Shown: positions 16,323 through 25,545, counted from the stretch's first letter. The stretch: 64,000 nt of DNA from Micromonospora sp. RHAY321 (GCF_023896955.1 NZ_JAMHIW010000008.1:1-64000), one strand, 5' to 3'. Numbers and translations are program-made. The notes: a model not told the origin generated them from the letters alone.

Positions 16323-18080
16323 ATGCCCACCCTGCGTCTCGCCCTGTCCCAGGTCAATCCGAGCGTCGGCGACCTCGCCGGCAACGCCGACCTGGTCCGC
16401 AGCTGGACCCGCCAGGCCTCCGCCGCCGGCGCCCAACTGGTGCTCTTCCCGGAGATGATGCTGACCGGGTACCCGGTCGAGGACCTGGTCTTCCGGCGCT
16501 CGTTCGTCGCCGCGTCCCGCGCCGCCCTGGAGCAGCTCGCCGCCGACCTCGCCGCCGACGGCCTCGGTGAGCTGCCGGTGGTGGTCGGTTACCTGGACGC
16601 CGACGGGCCACCCCAGGTCAGCGGGGACGCCGAGCAGGGCCGGGGCGCCCGCAATGCCGCCGCGCTGCTGCACCGGGGCACGGTGGCCGCCCGCTACTTC
16701 AAGCACCACCTGCCCAACTACGGCGTCTTCGACGAGGACCGCTACTTCGTCTCCGGCGACATGCTGACCGTGGTGCGGATCGGCGGGGTGGACGTCGCAC
16801 TGACCATCTGCGAGGACCTGTGGCAGGCCGGTGGCCCGTTCGCCGCCGCCCGGCAGGCCGGGGTCGGCCTGGTCGTCAACATCAACGGCTCGCCGTACGA
16901 GCTGAACAAGGACGACATCCGGCTGCCGCTGGTCCGCCGGCGGGCCGCCGAGGCGAACGCCGCCATCGCGTACGTCAACATGATCGGCGGGCAGGACGAG
17001 CTCGTCTTCGAGGGCGACTCGATGATCGTGGCCGCCGACGGTGAACTGCTCGCCCGCGCCCCGCAGTTCGTCGAGCACCTGCTCGTGCACGACATCGAAC
17101 TGCCGGCCGCCGGCGCGCCCCCGGCGCAGGAAACCGTCGCGGACGGCATGCGGGTGGTGCACAGCACGCTGGACGGCATCCCGCCCACGCCGTCCGGCCC
17201 GGCCGTCACCGGCGGGCTGATCGAGCCGGTGGCCGACGAGGCCGAGGTGTGGCACGCACTGGTCCTCGGCCTGCGCGACTACGTCAACAAGAACCGGTTC
17301 CCGTCGGTGGTGCTCGGGCTCTCCGGCGGCATCGACTCGGCGGTGGTGGCCGCGCTGGCCGTCGACGCGCTCGGCCCCGACCGGGTGGTGGGGGTGTCGC
17401 TGCCCAGCCAGCACTCGTCGGAGCACTCCCGGGAGGACGCCGCCGACCTGGCCAAGCGCACCGGGCTGGACTACCGCGTCGAGCCGATCCAGCCGATGGT
17501 GGACGGCTTCCTGGCCAACCTGTCCCTGTCCGGGGTGGCGGTGGAGAACCTCCAGGCCCGCGTACGCGGCGTGATCCTCATGGCGCTGTCGAACCAGGAG
17601 GGCCACCTGGTGCTGACCACCGGCAACAAGAGCGAGCTGGCGGTCGGCTACTCCACGCTGTACGGCGACTCGGTGGGCGGCTTCAACCCGGTCAAGGACG
17701 TGTGGAAGACGCTGATCTGGCGGCTGGCGAAGTGGCGCAACGCCGACGCGGCCCGGCGGGGCGAGACCGCCCCGATCCCGGAGAACTCGATCGGCAAGCC
17801 GCCGAGCGCCGAGCTGAGCCCCGGCCAGCTCGACAGCGACAGCCTGCCCGACTACGACGTGCTGGACCCGATCCTGATCGGCTACGTCGACGGCGACCTC
17901 GGCCGGCACGGGCTGATCGAGTCGGGCCACGACCCGGCGGTGGTGGACAAGGTGCTGCGGCTGGTGGATACCGCCGAGTACAAGCGACGGCAGTCGGCGC
18001 CGGGCACGAAGATCTCGATGAAGGCTTTCGGCCGGGACCGCCGGCTGCCGATCACCAACCGGTGGCGGGAGGACGGCTGA
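16323..18080 (+). CDS. nadE: Glutamine-dependent NAD+ synthetase
   Basis: A 585-residue enzyme that amidates nicotinic acid adenine dinucleotide to NAD+ using glutamine. The N-terminal nitrilase-type glutaminase domain (residues 1-270) shows the catalytic triad Glu44 (FPEMMLTGYP), Lys127 (YFKHHLPNYGVFDE) and Cys163 (LTICEDLWQ). The C-terminal synthetase domain has the ATP-binding loop GLSGGIDSA around residue 334 and TTGNKSELAVGYSTLYGD. ATG 16323 has CAAAAT ending 6 nt upstream and only a too-close GAGG, so a leaderless message is likely. It is divergent from glnA2 and 155 bp upstream of panB on the same strand, with a possible weak hairpin between them. Confidence 0.96.
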   Translation: MPTLRLALSQVNPSVGDLAGNADLVRSWTRQASAAGAQLVLFPEMMLTGYPVEDLVFRRSFVAASRAALEQLAADLAADGLGELPVVVGYLDADGPPQVSGDAEQGRGARNAAALLHRGTVAARYFKHHLPNYGVFDEDRYFVSGDMLTVVRIGGVDVALTICEDLWQAGGPFAAARQAGVGLVVNINGSPYELNKDDIRLPLVRRRAAEANAAIAYVNMIGGQDELVFEGDSMIVAADGELLARAPQFVEHLLVHDIELPAAGAPPAQETVADGMRVVHSTLDGIPPTPSGPAVTGGLIEPVADEAEVWHALVLGLRDYVNKNRFPSVVLGLSGGIDSAVVAALAVDALGPDRVVGVSLPSQHSSEHSREDAADLAKRTGLDYRVEPIQPMVDGFLANLSLSGVAVENLQARVRGVILMALSNQEGHLVLTTGNKSELAVGYSTLYGDSVGGFNPVKDVWKTLIWRLAKWRNADAARRGETAPIPENSIGKPPSAELSPGQLDSDSLPDYDVLDPILIGYVDGDLGRHGLIESGHDPAVVDKVLRLVDTAEYKRRQSAPGTKISMKAFGRDRRLPITNRWREDG

Positions 18081-18092
18081 GCCGTCCGACCG

Positions 18093-18122
18093 GGCGCCGG
18101 GCCACCGACCAGGTCCGGCGCC
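18093..18122 (+). terminator. Possible hairpin after nadE
   Basis: GGCGCCGG (18093-18100) and CCGGCGCC (18115-18122) form an 8-bp perfect stem with a 14-nt loop 12 nt after the nadE stop. It lacks a T-tract and is weaker than other hairpins in the window. Confidence 0.4.
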
Positions 18123-18235
18123 TCACCGCGGTGGAGTGACATCTTCCACTGCGCCCTGCCGCCATCCCGTCCCGCGGTGCGACGATCGCGAGGAACCCGG
18201 GGACCGCGCAGGCGGCCTCGAGGAAGGAGACAGTG

Positions 18236-19081
18236 ATGGTGGAGTCCACTCCCAACGAGGTGACCGCGCTGTACGGCGGCCCGGCCACCCGACGGGTCCG
18301 TACCCGTGACCTGATCGCCGCCAAGGAGCGCGGCGAGCGGTGGCCGATGCTCACCTCGTACGACCAGTACACCGCGGGAATCTTCGACCAGGCCGGCGTT
18401 CCGGTGCTGCTGGTCGGCGACTCGGCCGCGAACAACGTGTTCGGCTACGAGACCACCCTGCCGGTCACCGCCGACGAACTGCTCCCCCTGGTACGGGCCG
18501 TCGTGCGGGCCACCCGGCAGTCACTGATCGTCGGTGACCTGCCGTTCGGCTCGTACGAGGAGGGCCCGACCCAGGCGCTGCGCACCGCCGTGCGGTTCAT
18601 GAAGGAGGGCGGCTGCCACGCGGTGAAGCTGGAGGGCGGCCGCCGCTGCGCCGCGCAGATCGCCGCGATCGTCGGCGCCGGCATTCCGGTGATGGCACAC
18701 ATCGGCTTCACCCCGCAGAGCGAGCACACCCTGGGCGGCTACCGGGTGCAGGGCCGGGGCGACGCCGCCGACGAGGTGCTGGCCGACGCCCGCGCGGTGG
18801 CCGAGGCGGGCGCGTTCGCGGTGGTGCTGGAGATGGTGCCGGGTGAGGTGGCCAAGCGGATCACCCACGAGCTGTCGATCCCCACGGTCGGCATCGGGGC
18901 CGGACCGGACACCGACGCGCAGGTGCTGGTCTGGCAGGACATGGCTGGCCTCCGTACCGGGAAGGCACCACGCTTCGTGAAGCGGTACGCGGACCTGGCC
19001 GGCGCACTGACCGACGCCACCCGCCGGTTCGCCGACGAGGTCCGTGGCGGCGAGTTCCCGTCCACCGAGCACACCTTCTAG
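18236..19081 (+). CDS. panB: 3-methyl-2-oxobutanoate hydroxymethyltransferase
   Basis: A 281-residue TIM-barrel enzyme that makes ketopantoate from ketoisovalerate and methylenetetrahydrofolate, the first step of pantothenate and coenzyme A synthesis. Family motifs are visible in order: MLTSYDQYTAGIFDQAG, VGDSAANNVFGYETTLPVT, GDLPFGSYEEG, AVKLEGG, IPVMAHIGFTPQS and LEMVPGEVAKRITHELSIP followed by GIGAGP. Length is typical. ATG 18236 was chosen because GAAGGAG lies 6 nt upstream; an adjacent GTG at 18233 is also possible. In mycobacteria panB occupies the same neighbourhood of glnA2. A hairpin follows the stop. Confidence 0.97.
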   Translation: MVESTPNEVTALYGGPATRRVRTRDLIAAKERGERWPMLTSYDQYTAGIFDQAGVPVLLVGDSAANNVFGYETTLPVTADELLPLVRAVVRATRQSLIVGDLPFGSYEEGPTQALRTAVRFMKEGGCHAVKLEGGRRCAAQIAAIVGAGIPVMAHIGFTPQSEHTLGGYRVQGRGDAADEVLADARAVAEAGAFAVVLEMVPGEVAKRITHELSIPTVGIGAGPDTDAQVLVWQDMAGLRTGKAPRFVKRYADLAGALTDATRRFADEVRGGEFPSTEHTF

Positions 19082-19099
19082 GACGATCCGCGGCGGCGG

Positions 19100-19133
19100 G
19101 CCGGCCGGCGCGAGTTACTCTCGCCGGTCGGCC
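19100..19133 (+). terminator. Imperfect hairpin terminator of panB
   Basis: A GC-rich stem with arms GGCCGGCCGGCGCGAG and CTCTCGCCGGTCGGCC (one or two mismatches, short TTA loop) begins 18 nt after the panB stop and lies before the promoter of the next gene. Confidence 0.55.
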
Positions 19134-19183
19134 CCGTCACGGACCGATCGATCACCACGACTGGCTTTGTCGTACACCTGTTC

Positions 19184-19189
19184 TAGTCT
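19184..19189 (+). promoter_or_regulatory. -10 element of leaderless DUF222-HNH gene
   Basis: TAGTCT ends 6 nt before the GTG at 19196, matching the leaderless arrangement. No ribosome-binding sequence is present between them. Confidence 0.6.
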
Positions 19190-19195
19190 CGGTTC

Positions 19196-20446
19196 GTGGT
19201 CGAGGAGTTGGCGCAGGCGGAGGACGCGGTGGCGGCCTGCCTCGACGTGGCCACCTGGGCCGCGGCGGAGCACGAGCTGATCGCGGCGCTCGACGCCGCG
19301 CACCGGCTTGAGCAGCGCTTGGCGGCCGTGCAACTGGCCCTGGTGCGCGAGCTGGACGGTCGGGGCACCGCCGTCGCCCAGGGCGCGTCCTCGACTGCGG
19401 TCTGGCTACGCGACCGGCTGCGGCTGACCGTTCCTGCCGCACGTCGCCTGGTGAACCTCGCCGGCACGCTGGATGCCGCCGCCCCCGGGATACGCCGCGC
19501 GTTGGCCGACGGGGACATCAGCCTGGAGCAGGCCCAGGTCATCGGCGACACCGCCAGCACCGTGCACGCCGCCGCCGGCGCCGAGGCCGCCGACAAGGCC
19601 GTCGGCGTGCTGGTCGAGTGGGCCGGGCAGTTCGATCCCGCTCTGCTGCGCAGGCTGGGCACGCGGATCCTCGACCACGTCGCCCCGGACATCGCCGAAG
19701 CGGCGGCCCGGGCCGCGTTGGAGGCCGAGGCCCACCGGTCGGCCCGAGACCGTCACCTCACCCTGTCCGAGCTGCACGATGGCCGCCTCCGGCTGACCGG
19801 CAGCCTGGATGCCGAGACGGCCAGCCTGCTCCGCGCCGCGATCGACCCGTTGACGGCACCATCGGGCCCGGACGACCCGCGCACTCCCGGGCAACGCCGC
19901 CACGACGCGCTCGCCGACCTCTGTCGGCTCACCCTGCGCACCGGGCAGCTACCCGAGCATGGCGGCGAGCCCGCCCAGATCGTCGTCACCACCAATTTCG
20001 ACGGCCTGCTCCGGCAGCTCGACGCCGGAACCCTGGACACCGGCGTCCGCCTCACCCCCGAAACGGTCCGCCGGCTCTCCTGTGACGCGGCCATCCTGCC
20101 CGCCGTCCTCGGCGGTGCCGGTCAACTGCTCGACGTGGGCCGGCAACGCCGCCTCATCACCGGGCCGCTACGGCGCGCTCTGGTCCTGCGCGACCGCGGC
20201 TGCGCCTTCCCTGGCTGCGACCGCCCGCCCCGCTGGTGCGACGCCCACCACATCCGACACTGGGCGGACGGCGGCGACACCAGCCTGGGAAACGCGGTGC
20301 TGCTCTGCGCACACCACCACCGGCACATCCACCACGGCGACTGGACCGTCCGCCTGGACGGCGACGGTCGCCCGGAGTTCGTCCCGCCGGCCTGGCTCGA
20401 CCCCGACCGACTCCCCCGCCGCAACCAGTACCACCGGCGAACGTGA
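19196..20446 (+). CDS. DUF222 / 13E12-repeat family protein with C-terminal HNH endonuclease domain
   Basis: A 416-residue protein. The N-terminal DUF222 domain (residues about 20-300) is helical, with WLRDRLRLTVPAARRLVNLA and GDISLEQAQVIG. The C-terminal HNH module (residues about 340-395) contains RDRGCAFPGCDRPPRWCDAHH, followed by LCAHHHRHIHHGDW. Conserved cysteines (CAFPGC) and histidines (DAHHI, HHHRHIHH) would bind zinc and the catalytic metal. Actinobacterial genomes carry many copies of this family, often next to or within mobile or variable regions; the function is not established. The gene is leaderless by promoter position and is convergent with npdG, with a 102-bp space that holds no clear terminator. 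Confidence 0.9.
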   Translation: MVEELAQAEDAVAACLDVATWAAAEHELIAALDAAHRLEQRLAAVQLALVRELDGRGTAVAQGASSTAVWLRDRLRLTVPAARRLVNLAGTLDAAAPGIRRALADGDISLEQAQVIGDTASTVHAAAGAEAADKAVGVLVEWAGQFDPALLRRLGTRILDHVAPDIAEAAARAALEAEAHRSARDRHLTLSELHDGRLRLTGSLDAETASLLRAAIDPLTAPSGPDDPRTPGQRRHDALADLCRLTLRTGQLPEHGGEPAQIVVTTNFDGLLRQLDAGTLDTGVRLTPETVRRLSCDAAILPAVLGGAGQLLDVGRQRRLITGPLRRALVLRDRGCAFPGCDRPPRWCDAHHIRHWADGGDTSLGNAVLLCAHHHRHIHHGDWTVRLDGDGRPEFVPPAWLDPDRLPRRNQYHRRT

Positions 20447-20548
20447 GCACAACCGCCAAGCAACGATCACAGCCGCAGGCCAACGTGAGCCCGGCGCTCA
20501 TCTGACGCGGGCCGGCTCGGCGGTGGGCCGAATCGCGAGTCGGTGGGC

Positions 20549-21247
20549 TCAGAGGTCGGTGACGCGGATGCCGGCGTGGGCCTTGTAGCGCTTGTTGATG
20601 GCGATCAGGTTGGCCGTGAACGCCTCGATCTGGTGGGCGTTGCGCAGCCGGCCGGCGTAGATGCCCCGCATGCCGGGGATCCGGGCGGCGAGCGCACCGA
20701 CCACGTCGACCAGCTCGCGGTCCTCGGTGCAGATCAGCACGTCCAGGTCGATGGTCTCGACCTCGGGGTCGGCCAGCAGCGGGGCGCTGACGTGGTTGAA
20801 CGCCGCGCAGACCCGGGAGTCGGGCAGGAGCGCGGCGGCCTGCTGCACGGCGCTGCCCTCGGCGACGGTCAGCGCGTACGGGCCCTGCTTGTCGAAGCCG
20901 AGCGGGTTGACGCAGTCGACGACGATCGTGCCGGCGAGCGGCTCGGCGAGGGAGGCGACGGTGGCGGCGTGCCCTTCCCACGGCACCGCGATGATCACCA
21001 CGTCGCTGCGGCGGGCCACCTCGTCGTTGGCCGCACCGGTGATGTCGACGTCGGCGGGCATCCGGGGCAGCGCGGCGATCTCGGCGGCGGACTCGGCGGC
21101 CCGTTCCGCGGAGCGGGAACCGATGAGCACCGTCTGCCCGGCCCGGGCGAGGCGGTAGGCGAGACCGCGCCCCTGGTCGCCGGTGCCACCGATGATGCCG
21201 ACCGTCAGCCCGGACACGTCGGGCAGCGTGCTCGCGTCGTATGCCAT
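20549..21247 (-). CDS. npdG: NADPH:coenzyme F420 oxidoreductase
   Basis: A 232-residue Rossmann-fold enzyme that transfers hydride between NADPH and F420. The dinucleotide loop GIIGGTGDQGRGLAYRLARA is at residues about 17-36, followed by the NADP-phosphate-binding segment IGSRSAERA, VVIIAVPWEGH and VVDCVNPLGF. All are typical of the F420-dependent NADP oxidoreductase family. F420 is common in actinomycetes, and reduced F420 feeds deazaflavin-dependent reductases. ATG 21247 has GAGGA about 7 nt upstream. It lies 153 bp downstream of the RNB exonuclease gene on the same strand, and no operon partner is evident. Confidence 0.92.
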   Translation of the reverse strand: MAYDASTLPDVSGLTVGIIGGTGDQGRGLAYRLARAGQTVLIGSRSAERAAESAAEIAALPRMPADVDITGAANDEVARRSDVVIIAVPWEGHAATVASLAEPLAGTIVVDCVNPLGFDKQGPYALTVAEGSAVQQAAALLPDSRVCAAFNHVSAPLLADPEVETIDLDVLICTEDRELVDVVGALAARIPGMRGIYAGRLRNAHQIEAFTANLIAINKRYKAHAGIRVTDL

Positions 21248-21400
21248 GGGCTCATCCTCGCAAACCGCCCGGTCCGGCAGCAGCGCCAGCCGCTGTGAGA
21301 ATCCCCGCTGCCACCCGCCCGCCGACCCGGGCCAGCTCGAAACGTGCCTGCCGGCAGCCCGGCCAGGCCAACGTCGGACCAGAACGGCGTGGCGGACGGT

Positions 21401-22831
21401 TCAGGCCAGCTCGAACTGGATCGTGCGGGCAGCCGGGTCGGCGGTGACCAGCCGGACCCGGACCCGTTCGCCGAGCGGTAGTTGGCCGAGGCAGCGGCCG
21501 CGTACCGGTGGGGAGTCCAGGGCGACCGTGCCGCCGGGCGGGCGGGGGCGGGACCGGCCGTTGGGCGGGGGGTCCACATCCAGTACGGCCGCGTCGAAGG
21601 TCTCCCCCACCCGGTCCGCCAGCAGCACCGCCTCGGCCAGCTCGACCGCGCCCCGGCTGGCCGCTGAGGCGGTCCGGTCGGTCGTGGCCATCACCTCCGG
21701 CAGCCGGGGCAGCGCGGCGCGTGCCCAGTCGGGCACCGGTCGACCCGCGTGCAGGGCCAGGCAGACCTCGGTGGCGTACCGGTCGGCCAGGCGCCGCAGC
21801 GGCGCCGTGACGTGGGCGTACGCGGCGGCCACCCCGCCGTGCTCCGGCTGCTCCGGCACCGTCCCGTCGAACGCCGTGTACGCGGCGCCGCGCATCAGCT
21901 CGGCAGCCTGGTCGATGAACGCGGCGGCACGCGGCTGGGCGGGGTCCAGCCCGGCGATCACCTCGCCCGGGCCCGCGCCGTCCGGCCAGTGCACGCCCAG
22001 TGGCGTTGCGGCCGCCCGCAGCCGTTGCACGGCCTCCGGCTTCGGCGCGGGCATGGTGCGCAGCAGGCCGACCCGGCCGGCCAGCATGATGTCGGCGGCG
22101 GCCATCCCGGTCAGCAGGGAGATCTGCGCGTTGTGCTCCTCCATGGGCACCGGACCACGCAGCACCAGCCGCCAACCGTCGCCGTCGGGCTCGACGTCCT
22201 GCTCGGGCAGGGGCAGGTTGATCGCGCCACGCCGCAGGCCCCGAGCGGTCAGCCGGTCGCCGATCTCGGGCAGCAGCGCGATCGGGTCAGGAAGTCGCCC
22301 GGCGTCGGCTGCCGCCTGCACACCCGAGTAGTCGAGTTTGGCCCGGCTGCGGACCAGGGCGCGTTCCAACTCGACGGCCACGGTGCCGCCGTCGGCGTCC
22401 AGGTCGATGGTCCACACCACGGCGGCCCGGTCGTCGTCGGGCAGCAGGCTGGCCGCGCCTTCGCTGAGCGTCAGCGGGTGCAACGGCACGTGGCCGTCCG
22501 GTAGGTAGACGGTCTGCCCCCGTCGCCAGGTCTCCGCCTCCAGCGCGCCGCCCGGGTCGACGTGGGCGGCGACGTCCGCGATCGCGTACCGCACGCGGTA
22601 GCCGCCACCCGGACGGCGGGCGAGGTGCATCGCCTGGTCCAGGTCCCGCGACGTGGCGGGGTCGACCGTGACGAACGGTACGTCGGTGCGGTCGACGGGC
22701 GGCCGCGGCGGCGCGGCGGCGGCCTCGTCGGCCTCACGTTGGGCATCGGCCGGGAAGCCCTCGGGCAGGCCGAGCTCGCGGCGCAGCGCGCCGAAGTCGA
22801 TGCGGGGCGCGAGTACGCGTCGGATGACCAC
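21401..22831 (-). CDS. RNB-domain exoribonuclease (RNase II/R family, short form)
   Basis: A 476-residue protein consisting mainly of the RNB catalytic domain. The metal-binding signature is visible as FVTVDPATSRDLDQAMHLARR near residues 54-74, and YAIADVAAHVDPGG follows. The second part has HNAQISLLTGMAAADIM and AYAHVTAPLRRLADRYATEVCL, the conserved segment lining the active site. It lacks the N-terminal cold-shock domains of full RNase R and has only a short C-terminal S1-like stretch, as usual for the actinobacterial RNB proteins. It probably degrades single-stranded RNA 3' to 5'. CAGGAT ends 6 nt before the GTG start, so the message may be leaderless. Confidence 0.9.
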   Translation of the reverse strand: MVIRRVLAPRIDFGALRRELGLPEGFPADAQREADEAAAAPPRPPVDRTDVPFVTVDPATSRDLDQAMHLARRPGGGYRVRYAIADVAAHVDPGGALEAETWRRGQTVYLPDGHVPLHPLTLSEGAASLLPDDDRAAVVWTIDLDADGGTVAVELERALVRSRAKLDYSGVQAAADAGRLPDPIALLPEIGDRLTARGLRRGAINLPLPEQDVEPDGDGWRLVLRGPVPMEEHNAQISLLTGMAAADIMLAGRVGLLRTMPAPKPEAVQRLRAAATPLGVHWPDGAGPGEVIAGLDPAQPRAAAFIDQAAELMRGAAYTAFDGTVPEQPEHGGVAAAYAHVTAPLRRLADRYATEVCLALHAGRPVPDWARAALPRLPEVMATTDRTASAASRGAVELAEAVLLADRVGETFDAAVLDVDPPPNGRSRPRPPGGTVALDSPPVRGRCLGQLPLGERVRVRLVTADPAARTIQFELA

Positions 22832-22947
22832 GGGTCAATCCTGACAGTGCCGCCGGTGATCCGCTTCCCGTGACCGGCCGAGATATCCGACCGGCACACG
22901 GAGCAACTACCTCCGGCCCGCTTGGGCGAACCGATGCCCGGACAGGG

Positions 22948-23787
22948 TCAGCCGGTCGCCTTCCGTGCGGTGGTCCGCGTACCGCGAGGGGCGGTGGCGC
23001 GCGCGGCGGCCGGACGGGCCGGCGACTTGCGGGCGGTCACCTTGCGGGCTGGCGCCTTGGCCGCGACGGTCTTCTTCGCCGGCGCCTTCTTCGCCGCCGC
23101 CTTGCGGGTGGCGGTCGACGACGTGCCGGTCGCCTTCGCGGCCGGTGCCTTCTTCGCCGGGGCCTTGCGGGCGCCGCCGCTCGGGCGGGTGGCTGCGGTC
23201 TTCTTCGCGGGCGCCTTCGTGGCCGTCGTCTTCTTCGCCGCGGTCTTCTTGGCGACCGTCTTCTTCGCGGTGGACGCCTTGGTCGCGGTCTTGCGCGCCG
23301 GTGCCGTCGCCGCGGTGGTCGTCTTCTTCGCCGCGGCGGTGGTCCGCTTCGCCGCGGCGCTGGTCGTCTTCTTCGCGGCGCCGGTGGTCTTCTTCGCGGC
23401 GGCGGTCGTCTTCTTCGCCGTGCCGGTGGTCTTCTTCGCCGCGGCGGTGGTCTTCTTCGCCGCGGACGCCGGGGTCCGCTTCGCGGCGGCGGTCGTCTTG
23501 CGGGTGGTGGCCGAGGTCTTCGCCGGGGCCTTCTTCGCGGCGGTGGAGGCCTTGGTCGTGGCCTTCTTCGCGGGGGCCTTCGCGGCCGTGGTGGTCTTCT
23601 TGGCCGGGGCACGCCCCGCCCCGCCGGCTGCCTTCCTGGCCGGTGCCTTCGCCGCCGCCGCACCGGCGGTGGACTTGCGCACGGGGGTGGTCCGGCTCGC
23701 TCCCGTGTTCCGCTCCGCCGCGGCGGTCTTCTTCGCGGTGGTACGTCGGGCGGCCGGGCGGGTGGTGGCCTGCTGTGCTTCGGCCAT
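22948..23787 (-). CDS. Histone H1-like Lys/Ala/Thr-rich DNA-binding protein
   Basis: A 279-residue, extremely basic low-complexity protein built from repeats such as AAKKTTAAAKKTTGTAKKTT, KAPAKK and ARKA, with no hydrophobic segment. This composition matches bacterial histone H1-like proteins and the C-terminal tails of actinobacterial HU proteins, which compact or protect DNA. Here the tail-like repeat makes up the whole protein with no HU domain. The ATG has GGAGGG about 8 nt upstream. The repeat count is likely to vary between strains, because the DNA is itself repetitive. Long frames on the opposite strand are mirrors of the repeats. Confidence 0.85.
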   Translation of the reverse strand: MAEAQQATTRPAARRTTAKKTAAAERNTGASRTTPVRKSTAGAAAAKAPARKAAGGAGRAPAKKTTTAAKAPAKKATTKASTAAKKAPAKTSATTRKTTAAAKRTPASAAKKTTAAAKKTTGTAKKTTAAAKKTTGAAKKTTSAAAKRTTAAAKKTTTAATAPARKTATKASTAKKTVAKKTAAKKTTATKAPAKKTAATRPSGGARKAPAKKAPAAKATGTSSTATRKAAAKKAPAKKTVAAKAPARKVTARKSPARPAAARATAPRGTRTTARKATG

Positions 23788-23869
23788 CTCGGTTCCCTCC
23801 TTGGGGACGTGCTCTCGCGTGTCTCCTCGCGGAGCACGGAGTACCTCGGCGCGGGCCGTCCCGCGCCGT

Positions 23870-24073
23870 CTACCTGTCCTCCCCGGCCCAACGGGCGTCC
23901 TCGGCCTCCCACGCCTCGTTACGCTCCTGCACGCGCTGCAGGGCGTTCTCCGCGTCGGCCGCCGAGTCGTACGGGCCGAGGACGTGCTTCGCCGGGCACA
24001 CGTCGGCGTCCGTCTCGACCCGGTGGTGCCGGGTGCACCAGTAGAACTGCCCACCACGTCCGCTGTCGCTCAT
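23870..24073 (-). CDS. Small Cys/His-containing protein, unknown function
   Basis: A 67-residue protein. An N-terminal segment FYWCTRHHRVETDADVCPAKH has a C-x2-HH ... C-x3-H pattern that could bind zinc, followed by LGPYDSAADAENALQRVQER, which looks like one SPOR-type strand-helix unit, and an acidic tail. It lies 82 bp upstream of the histone-like gene on the same strand, so the two may be co-transcribed. No ribosome-binding site is obvious. The family is not recognised by name. Confidence 0.75.
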   Translation of the reverse strand: MSDSGRGGQFYWCTRHHRVETDADVCPAKHVLGPYDSAADAENALQRVQERNEAWEAEDARWAGEDR

Positions 24074-24270
24074 GGGAATCACTGTGCACCGCGAACTGAC
24101 CAGCCGCCACCGGATCACGCAAGTCGCCGACCTTCTCCACAGTAGAGCCGGTCCCGGCGCCCCGGGCCGGAACAGCGAAAAGATGCGCAGGCCGGGACGC
24201 TTCGCCGCCGCCGGTCGTCGGCTGAACGGCCAGTTCCCGCGCACACGCGGCTGGGGCAGGATCGGTCCCC

Positions 24271-25545
24271 GTGATCAACACGGTGACCGGCGCGGGGGCG
24301 TGCCCGGGGTGTGGGGCCAGCACGGCGTCCGTACGCGACGCGGTGCCCTGGTGCCCCCGCTGCGAGTGGAATCTGGACACCTACGACCCGGTGCGGCGTG
24401 AACGCGAGTTCGGCTGGACCTGGGTCGACCGGTGGACCTACCGGATGGCGTTCCGGGCGACCGGGCAGCAGTTCACCCGGTTGGTCGGGCGGCCGCTGGG
24501 TGCCAATGGTTCCAGCGGTGCCCGGACGCTGACGGCGGTGGCGTCACTGGTGCTGGTCGCCGCGGTGCTCGCGCTCGCGGTCACCGGTGTGTGGTTGATC
24601 GTGGCCTTCCCCTTCCCCAACCTGGCGATCCTGCCCGGGGTGGCGATGGTCGGTCTGGCGGTCGCGCTGCGGCCCCGGTTCGGCCGGCTCGACCCCGAGT
24701 TGGAGGTGCTCTCCCCGGACCGGGCACCGGAGCTGTTCGCGCTGATCGGCGAGGTGGCGGCGGCGATCGGGGCACCGGTGCCGGACGTGGTCGGCGTCGA
24801 CGACGACATCAACGCGTACGCGACCGTGGTCGGGTTGCGGCGCCGGAAGGTGCTGGGTCTCGGGCTGCCGCTGTGGGGCTCGCTCACCGCCGGCGAGCGG
24901 GTGGCGTTGCTCGGCCACGAACTCGGCCACTTCGTCAACGGCGACCCGCGCCGAGGGCTGCTCACCCAGCCCGCGTTCACCATGCTCGGCTCGGCGGCCG
25001 ACCTGTTCCGACCGGTGCGCACCAGTGTCGGAGCCGGGTTGGTGGAGATGCTGGGCGACGCGATCGGCCGTGCGTTCCAGTGGATGATGTCCCGGGCGCT
25101 GTTCGTCGCCTACCTGCTGCTGGTGAGCGTGGCGTTGCGGGACAGCCAGCGCGCCGAGTACCTCGCCGACGAACTGGCCGCCAAGGCGGCCGGCACGACG
25201 GGCGCGACCAACGTCCTCGACGCCCTGCTCGCCGGCGAATCGCTGGCACTCGCGGTGCGCCGGGAGACCAGGGCGGGACACGGCCCGGACCGGTGGCGTT
25301 CCGCGCTGGCCGAGGCTCGCGCGGCGAGCGCCGATCGGCTGCCGCTGCTGCGCCAACTGTCCGTCCGCGACGAGGCGTCGCTGTTCGCCGCCCACCCGCC
25401 GACCGGGCTGCGCCGCCGGATGCTCGCCGGCCGGCCGTGGCAGGACCCGGCGGTGGTGCTCACCGAGGCCCGGCTGGAGCGCATCGACGCCGAACTGGCC
25501 CGGGAGTACGAGCGCTTCCGCCGTACCGTCAGCTGGTCGGCCTGA
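24271..25545 (+). CDS. Membrane-bound M48-family zinc metalloprotease with zinc-ribbon N-terminus
   Basis: A 424-residue protein. Residues about 11-35 contain two CxxC knuckles (CPGCG, CPRCEWNLD) typical of a zinc ribbon. Two hydrophobic segments follow (about 90-130). The catalytic motif HELGH is at 216-220 in LLGHELGHFVNGD, and the third zinc ligand is expected at Glu in the SQRAEYLADELAAKAAG segment. These are hallmarks of HtpX/Ste24-like M48 proteases, which cleave membrane or misfolded proteins. The GTG start has CAGGAT ending 8 nt upstream. The Nudix gene that follows has its own promoter. Confidence 0.9.
   Translation: MINTVTGAGACPGCGASTASVRDAVPWCPRCEWNLDTYDPVRREREFGWTWVDRWTYRMAFRATGQQFTRLVGRPLGANGSSGARTLTAVASLVLVAAVLALAVTGVWLIVAFPFPNLAILPGVAMVGLAVALRPRFGRLDPELEVLSPDRAPELFALIGEVAAAIGAPVPDVVGVDDDINAYATVVGLRRRKVLGLGLPLWGSLTAGERVALLGHELGHFVNGDPRRGLLTQPAFTMLGSAADLFRPVRTSVGAGLVEMLGDAIGRAFQWMMSRALFVAYLLLVSVALRDSQRAEYLADELAAKAAGTTGATNVLDALLAGESLALAVRRETRAGHGPDRWRSALAEARAASADRLPLLRQLSVRDEASLFAAHPPTGLRRRMLAGRPWQDPAVVLTEARLERIDAELAREYERFRRTVSWSA

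Noticed and set aside
22870..24099. Arg/Gly/Leu-rich plus-strand frames over the histone-like gene
   Set aside because: They are mirror products of the repetitive basic gene on the minus strand.
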